Source: an uncultured Clostridia bacterium (GTDB lineage: Bacteria > Bacillota > Clostridia > Oscillospirales > Ruminococcaceae). Taken from it: a stretch of DNA of 64,000 nt. The position numbers and the translations under genes are program-made. Of this stretch, positions 59,875-64,000 are shown piece by piece (the first letter of the stretch is position 1; every line of letters begins with the position of its first letter). The stretch lies in NCBI GenBank assembly GCA_947629335.1, contig CANRDI010000008.1, positions 28,807 through 92,806 of the forward strand. Direction: 5' to 3'. Under the pieces are notes generated by a model that saw only the letters and a program-made list of their open reading frames with translations, was not told the origin of the DNA and ran no database searches.

Positions 59875-62511
59875 CTATTGAAATAAATCGAATAAATCAT
59901 TGCTTATGGTGTCGCTCTTATGTATTAAATCATTCAGATATTCCCTTACGGATAAATATTCTGATTTCAATGGGAACTTGTCATTATCTAACAGCTTAAG
60001 TAATTGTTTATAGCTGCTTTGGTTTGATAAAATCTCAGCAATATTTATTTCATAATTTCTGCCAACAATTTCAGGAGAGCCGAATTCTTCTTCGTATTCC
60101 ATAGGAACTTCATTTACATCAATCAAATTATAGGTGTCATAATCTGGATGATGAAAATCTTCGTCAAGGTAGACCCATTCGTTTATAACAAACTCGTCAT
60201 CATACGGCAAGTCATCTTGTTCCAGATACACTCTTAAATTTTTTATTTGTACGATAGAACTGTAAATAAATGATTCTGGTTCAGTAACATCACAACCGTT
60301 AGTGTCTCCCTTTTCATAATATAGGACAGGATACATTTTGACAAGAAATGTCCAATACCCATTTTGGGCATCACATTCCTCAAAAAGCGATTTCAAAAAA
60401 GGCTCAAAAATATATTCTTCAATTTTGTCTGGGATCATATCATAAAGCATATTAAATGTTATATCTGAATAATGTCGGCTTTTCTTATTTTCAAAAAAAT
60501 TACCGATTTCTTTTAGGTACTTGTCCTTTTGTTTTGAAAAATATAAAGCACAGAAATATTCTTGAAATGAGCGGTGTGTGAAATGATACTTTCCACTTTC
60601 AAAGAACATTAGACACATATTCTCTACCAAATCGTCTCTAAAATCTGAAGCCGTGATTCTGTTAGGCCCTTTTTTTCGTTCATTCAGGCTGTCAAAATAT
60701 TTATCAAACAGGAGTTCGGTAAACTCGAATTTTTCATCCCGATAACTGCGAGCACAGAATTCCGCAAAATAGTCAGCAAACTGATCTGCAGTCAATCCCG
60801 TTTTTAAGACTCGCTTATATGCGCCTTTGCTGGCATCATGTTTTTGAGATAACGCAACGTATGCCTCTCTGTAAAAGATGTGCATTTTGGATGGAACTTC
60901 TGCAAACTGCTCATATGTCATAAGCATAATGGTAAGCAGTAACGGATTTTGTGTAAATTCCTCGTGTGAATAAAACAGGGAATTTTCAAGCTCATGGTGG
61001 AAATTCTCTTTTATTTTTGGTTCATCTGGTCTGAAATCCAACTTATCAATTAATTCAAGTGCCTGTTTTTTGGTAAAAGGGCAGAGGTCAAGCACAATAA
61101 ATCTATGAAGAGATATGAACGACCCGGTAGGACGGGAGGATATTACAAACAAATTCTCTGTATACTTATCTGCAAAAATATCTAAATCATGTTCAAACTT
61201 TTTTCTATAGTCTGACTTGATTTCATCCAGTCCATCAAAGAGCAAAAGGCAGGAACCCTGCAAGAGAAGATCAGAGAAATCATCTACGCTGTCTGCACCT
61301 CCAAGGCCTTCAAACTTTTCAAAAATATAATTTAACAACCCGTTATAGGAGTCATTGTAGTCTTTCAATGGGATAAAAATAGGTAATTTACCAAACTCGT
61401 TAAAGTGATCTATAGCATCCAAAAGTAGATGACGCATCATCATAGATTTGCCAAGACCACCTGTTCCAGAAATCAAAATAAAATTTGAAAAACTTTGCAA
61501 TATTTCCGCTGTAGCATTAGGAATAATTCTTGTTTGATAAGTAAATTTCTTTGTGTAGACTTTTTGGGATATATTATTGCACACATAAAAATCATAAAAA
61601 TCCCTTGGTGTGTCGTTATATAGCAAGGTTTTCATTCTATTATATTTGTTATAAGTATTATCAAGATAGACACTAAAATTGTTGCTTTGAGGCAATGTTC
61701 CAGCGGGGAGAAGAATCCAAGGAGCGTCGCCGTTCAATTCGGGAGCAATACCGTTTGGAACAAGTAACGGCTCCATACCATCTGGGATTTCATATGGGTC
61801 GTTTGTACTATCGCCTTCATTCACGATATGCCCGGCGGAGATAATATTAACTTCTATATTTTGACTCCTGTTTTTTCCGATATTTGAATTGAATTTATAC
61901 CTTGCATTCCTTGCTGTTGGCCGATCGTGCCATTCATCAATTGTATCTGCGCCAACAGTATTGTCACGTCTGTTCAACAAAATAAAATGCCACACGCCAA
62001 GGAGAAAAGGCTGCAGGTCAAAGTTCTGTGTTATAAGTAGGTGCGCTTTGTCCATCGGACGACCATTGATATCCACATAGAATAAGTCGTCTGTTATACT
62101 TGAATCGTGGCTAATTGTATCAAGAACTGCACCGACAAGCCATTTTCCCATATTCTTCTCGTCTATAAATGAAGCTGTAAACTCGCACATTCTCTGCAAA
62201 GGAGTGACAAATGAACTTTTGATATCGTGGTCAAAGGCATTTATCCACTCTTCTTTGTCAAACGGCAGATAATCATTAGTCGACATTCTGCAGGCTTTAT
62301 ATGAAGATGTATAAGTTTGGATAGAACGACCTGCGGGAGAGATGTAATCAGGGAAAGCAACACGAATAAGCCCCTCAAAGAGCTCACTGTTACTTAATCC
62401 ATCCTTTTTGCCTGAAACGTTTTTTCTTGCTGAAAATCTCTGTTTTCTTGCTTGAAGAAGGAGAACAAAGAATGTACCCCCACACAGTTTATATTCTGGT
62501 CTATCAGGCAT
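59875..62511 (-). CDS. NACHT-domain NTPase, probable NLR-like defence protein
   Basis: The 878-residue protein carries a NACHT module in the middle: Walker A with GTGGLGKSMMMRHLLL (~349-364), Walker B with CLLLFDGLDEI (~420-430), LFVISSRPTG (sensor 1) and FTHRSFQEYFCALYF in the winged-helix arm (~640). The first ~340 residues (with GTFFVLLLQARKQRFSARK and a WHFILLNRRDNTVG stretch) are not from an effector family I can name. The C-terminal ~200 residues are acidic and not a clear repeat sensor. GAGGTG precedes the ATG. It is the first gene of the leftward operon that includes the XRE, two PLD, Z1 and Vsr genes. Confidence 0.88.
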   Translation of the reverse strand: MPDRPEYKLCGGTFFVLLLQARKQRFSARKNVSGKKDGLSNSELFEGLIRVAFPDYISPAGRSIQTYTSSYKACRMSTNDYLPFDKEEWINAFDHDIKSSFVTPLQRMCEFTASFIDEKNMGKWLVGAVLDTISHDSSITDDLFYVDINGRPMDKAHLLITQNFDLQPFLLGVWHFILLNRRDNTVGADTIDEWHDRPTARNARYKFNSNIGKNRSQNIEVNIISAGHIVNEGDSTNDPYEIPDGMEPLLVPNGIAPELNGDAPWILLPAGTLPQSNNFSVYLDNTYNKYNRMKTLLYNDTPRDFYDFYVCNNISQKVYTKKFTYQTRIIPNATAEILQSFSNFILISGTGGLGKSMMMRHLLLDAIDHFNEFGKLPIFIPLKDYNDSYNGLLNYIFEKFEGLGGADSVDDFSDLLLQGSCLLLFDGLDEIKSDYRKKFEHDLDIFADKYTENLFVISSRPTGSFISLHRFIVLDLCPFTKKQALELIDKLDFRPDEPKIKENFHHELENSLFYSHEEFTQNPLLLTIMLMTYEQFAEVPSKMHIFYREAYVALSQKHDASKGAYKRVLKTGLTADQFADYFAEFCARSYRDEKFEFTELLFDKYFDSLNERKKGPNRITASDFRDDLVENMCLMFFESGKYHFTHRSFQEYFCALYFSKQKDKYLKEIGNFFENKKSRHYSDITFNMLYDMIPDKIEEYIFEPFLKSLFEECDAQNGYWTFLVKMYPVLYYEKGDTNGCDVTEPESFIYSSIVQIKNLRVYLEQDDLPYDDEFVINEWVYLDEDFHHPDYDTYNLIDVNEVPMEYEEEFGSPEIVGRNYEINIAEILSNQSSYKQLLKLLDNDKFPLKSEYLSVREYLNDLIHKSDTISNDLFDLFQ

Positions 62512-62530
62512 AATAACACCTCACTATAAT

Positions 62531-62566
62531 TTTTGACTCTATTGACACTATTGACGTTATTTACAG
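62531..62566 (-). repeat. Tandem 9-bp repeats upstream of the NACHT gene
   Basis: Four 9-base units run head to tail just upstream of the NACHT start: TTTTGACTC, TATTGACAC, TATTGACGT and TATTTACAG (62531-62566). A regulator could bind them as an iterated operator. Further upstream two imperfect copies of TATTTRCACCAACG (near 62573 and 62756) lie in the stretch between this operon and the next gene. Confidence 0.6.
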
Positions 62567-62605
62567 TCATTAACTATTTACACCAACGCTATTGTCTATA
62601 AGATT

Positions 62606-62637
62606 AGTCTTAGAGAGTATTTCTCTGAGACTTTTTT
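62606..62637 (+). terminator. Hairpin with T-run upstream of the NACHT operon
   Basis: An 11-base stem with one mismatch (62606-62616 with 62622-62632) is followed by five T on the plus strand. No rightward gene precedes it nearby, so it may mark the end of a small transcript or act as a structured leader for the leftward operon. Confidence 0.45.
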
Positions 62638-62844
62638 AGTGTTCATATCCATTATATCACATTTTTTCAAAAACTGCAAGAGGTCAAAAGAAAAAATTTG
62701 TGTTTGGAAAGAAAATTGCGGCGATTAAAAAGAAAGTGATTATTATTCTGGCCTTATTTGCACCAACGATAACAACACATTGCAAATGATTAGTCTATCT
62801 TAAGAACGTTGCAGTAAAATGCAGTTCTTGTTTAAAAACCACAA

Positions 62845-62868
62845 AACTAAAGCGGTCGCTCCGCTTTA
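62845..62868. repeat. Short perfect palindrome in the element spacer
   Basis: CTAAAGCGG and its reverse complement surround a TCGCT loop in the gene-free stretch 62700-63081. The rest of that stretch shows the attenuator-like leader of the sigma-like gene and no gene I can support. Confidence 0.55.
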
Positions 62869-63003
62869 GAATAAAAATCATGCCGGATAGTGCGCAGATC
62901 TTGGCAGGATACATCTTCAGAAAAGGACAAGTTGTGATAAAGACAACTTGCTCCGAGTCTGGCAAGAGGTACCCTGTAGTTTTGCTGTGCCATTTTTCGG
63001 CTC

Positions 63004-63050
63004 TGACAGGTCTGTGTGTATCTCTCGCAGACCTGTTTTTGCTCCTGTCA
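63004..63050 (+). promoter_or_regulatory. Attenuator-like leader upstream of the sigma-like gene
   Basis: CAGGTCTG (63007-63014) pairs perfectly with CAGACCTG (63028-63035) and five T follow, giving a terminator. An alternative pairing TGACAGG (63004-63010) with CCTGTCA (63044-63050) would break it. The pair of mutually exclusive stems resembles a transcription attenuator in front of a conjugative-element regulator. Confidence 0.55.
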
Positions 63051-63081
63051 AGGTTGCTCCTCCGGCGAGGAGGCAATCTTT

Positions 63082-63576
63082 ATGAGACTGAATGTTCGCT
63101 ATGACAATGAGATCCAATCAATCGAATTGGATGAAAAAGCAATGAGTGAGTTATGGGTAAGCCTGTCTTTAGGAGAAAACGATGAACTCACACAAGAGGA
63201 CAAGGAAGAGCTTATCCAACAAGCGTTTGATGAGCAGTACAACAGACCCGAATACAACTCATGGCACAAATTCAATCGTCACCGCTGTGAGGTAAAAAAG
63301 CCGTTTCGGAAAGACGATGAACTCGCAGACAACAGCGATGGTATGGAATACATAGCCGATAACACCGACACAGAAAACCGCGATAGGCAGTATGAGTATG
63401 AGGCTGTCTGTCAGCATCTTCGTGAAATATTGAAACCCGAATATGCAGATGTCCTGATTGCTGTTGTTCTCGATGGTTTGACCCCCGAAGAATACGCTCA
63501 TAACAAGAAACTGAAGCGTGATGCCGTATATAAACGTCTTAAGCGTGCGAAAGAAAAATACAAAACCCTCAAATAA
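63082..63576 (+). CDS. Sigma-70 region-4-like regulator of an integrative element
   Basis: The 164-residue protein has an N-terminal acidic part and a C-terminal helix-turn-helix with ADVLIAVVLDGLTPEEYA and KLKRDAVYKRLKRAKEKY, as in sigma-factor region 4. It has no region 2, so it would act as an accessory or unusual sigma-like factor. Such small proteins occur in Tn916/Tn1549-like conjugative elements of Firmicutes. GAGGAGG stands 12 bases before the ATG; a longer frame upstream starts in the leader hairpin and is not supported. A hairpin (63591-63618) follows the stop. Confidence 0.75.
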   Translation: MRLNVRYDNEIQSIELDEKAMSELWVSLSLGENDELTQEDKEELIQQAFDEQYNRPEYNSWHKFNRHRCEVKKPFRKDDELADNSDGMEYIADNTDTENRDRQYEYEAVCQHLREILKPEYADVLIAVVLDGLTPEEYAHNKKLKRDAVYKRLKRAKEKYKTLK

Positions 63577-63590
63577 TATGTCCAATATCG

Positions 63591-63618
63591 CTCCCTGCCG
63601 TGGCTATTAGGTAGGGAG
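63591..63618 (+). repeat. Hairpin downstream of the sigma-like gene
   Basis: CTCCCTGCC (63591-63599) pairs with GGTAGGGAG (63610-63618), including one G-T pair. No T-run follows, so it may stabilise or process the mRNA rather than end it. Confidence 0.6.
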
Positions 63619-63653
63619 AGGTACCCTGACTATATTTGAAAGGTGGTATTTTC

Positions 63654-63719
63654 ATGCAAAATTTTATTGCAAAGACTGATTTTATAAGGAGAAAGATGCG
63701 AAATGGCAAGTTTTTATAA
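63654..63719 (+). CDS. Possible 21-residue small ORF
   Basis: An ATG preceded by AAAGGTGG opens a 21-codon frame (MQNFIAKTDFIRRKMRNGKF, then Leu and stop). Its 3' part overlaps the start of the next gene by 17 bases and contains that gene's ribosome binding site. It may be a leader peptide that couples translation. The sequence is too short to verify alone. Confidence 0.35.
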   Translation: MQNFIAKTDFIRRKMRNGKFL

Positions 63720-64000
63720 CAGCGAAGGCTATGCCGATCCGACTTCGTACTATGCGCTTACCAAGATAGAGCAGGAAGAAAAAGCCGCGCAAAAAGCCTG
63801 CTGTTTCCGCCCTATTGTGTACATCTGTTCCCCTTTCAGCAGGGATATCTCAAACAACGTACAAAAGGCACGCCTTTACTCACGTTTTGCCGTGGACGCA
63901 TTATCCGCTGCGCGGAAAACGCTGCGGCGCTATCCCTTTTGCACCGCATTTGCTGTATCCGCAGTTTATGTCTGAGGAAACCGAAAGAGAACTCGCTCTG
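63703..64000 (+). pseudogene. DUF4406-like gene with an internal frameshifting insertion (3' end outside window)
   Basis: The first ~66 codons contain RPIVYICSPFSRDISNNVQKA and SRFAVDA, which resemble the nucleoside-deoxyribosyltransferase-like DUF4406 family of mobile elements. After SRFAVDA the frame is wrong and hits a TGA. The expected continuation GAIPFAPHLLYPQFMSEETE lies in the +1 frame beginning at 63926. The two parts would join in frame if 25 bases (63901-63925) were removed, so an insertion has disrupted the gene. Reading ends at the window edge. Confidence 0.6.

Noticed and set aside
53776..62566. A DISARM or BREX locus
   Set aside because: No DrmA/B helicase, no PglX methylase and no BrxC-type ATPase is present; the helicase is of Z1 type.

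Overview
The window looks like a chromosome segment of a low- to mid-GC Gram-positive Clostridia member, most likely an Oscillospirales/Ruminococcaceae-type gut bacterium. This is inferred from gene content: SpoVG, SepF-YlmH-DivIVA, a split transketolase, YfhO, Hfq downstream of MiaA, and serine-rich surface tails. Strong AGGAGG-like ribosome binding sites and TTGACA-N17-TATAAT promoters fit the same picture. No taxonomic marker such as 16S rRNA is present.

Positions 1-40600 are mainly ordinary core genome. The order is the 3' part of mutL, miaA, hfq, an HlyD-like adaptor, yggS, sepF, ylmH, divIVA, ileS, lspA, an RluD-type pseudouridine synthase, a Cof-type phosphatase, a two-gene transketolase and a 1010-residue degenerate FtsK/EccC-like protein. 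A leftward PadR-DUF1700-DUF4097-DUF4097 envelope-stress-type operon follows. Next come ddl, a DUF1934 gene, argS, a YfhO membrane protein, a NUDIX hydrolase, spoVG, murC and an M20 peptidase. A leftward block carries an NfeD-like protein, a CNNM/CBS protein, a HAD phosphatase, a DRE-TIM-like protein, an NlpC/P60 pseudoenzyme and a second HAD enzyme. The segment ends with secG and rnr.

Positions 40650-49420 hold a five-gene leftward signalling operon driven by a perfect consensus promoter. In transcription order it encodes REC-HD-GYP, membrane hybrid kinase-REC-HPt, membrane hybrid kinase-REC fused to a DegV lipid-binding domain, a solute-binding lipoprotein, and REC-GGDEF. It therefore appears to couple a phosphorelay to both synthesis and breakdown of cyclic di-GMP.

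From 49500 the sequence is accessory: an IS481-type insertion sequence, a tRNA-Thr(CGU) with a tRNA-like remnant upstream, and a type I methylase gene (hsdM) cut off just before its catalytic motifs. A small accessory ORF and a large serine recombinase follow, so a mobile element appears to have entered hsdM. The cargo is an XRE regulator plus cytosine-5 methyltransferase (rightward), facing a tightly packed six-gene leftward operon: NACHT NTPase, XRE regulator, PLD nuclease, Z1 helicase-like ATPase, a second PLD nuclease lacking its catalytic histidine, and a Vsr-type nickase. This looks like a composite defence locus and is the most interesting part of the window. The last 1.4 kb (a sigma-like regulator, a tiny ORF and a frameshifted DUF4406-like gene) resembles the backbone of an integrative conjugative element whose far end lies outside the window.
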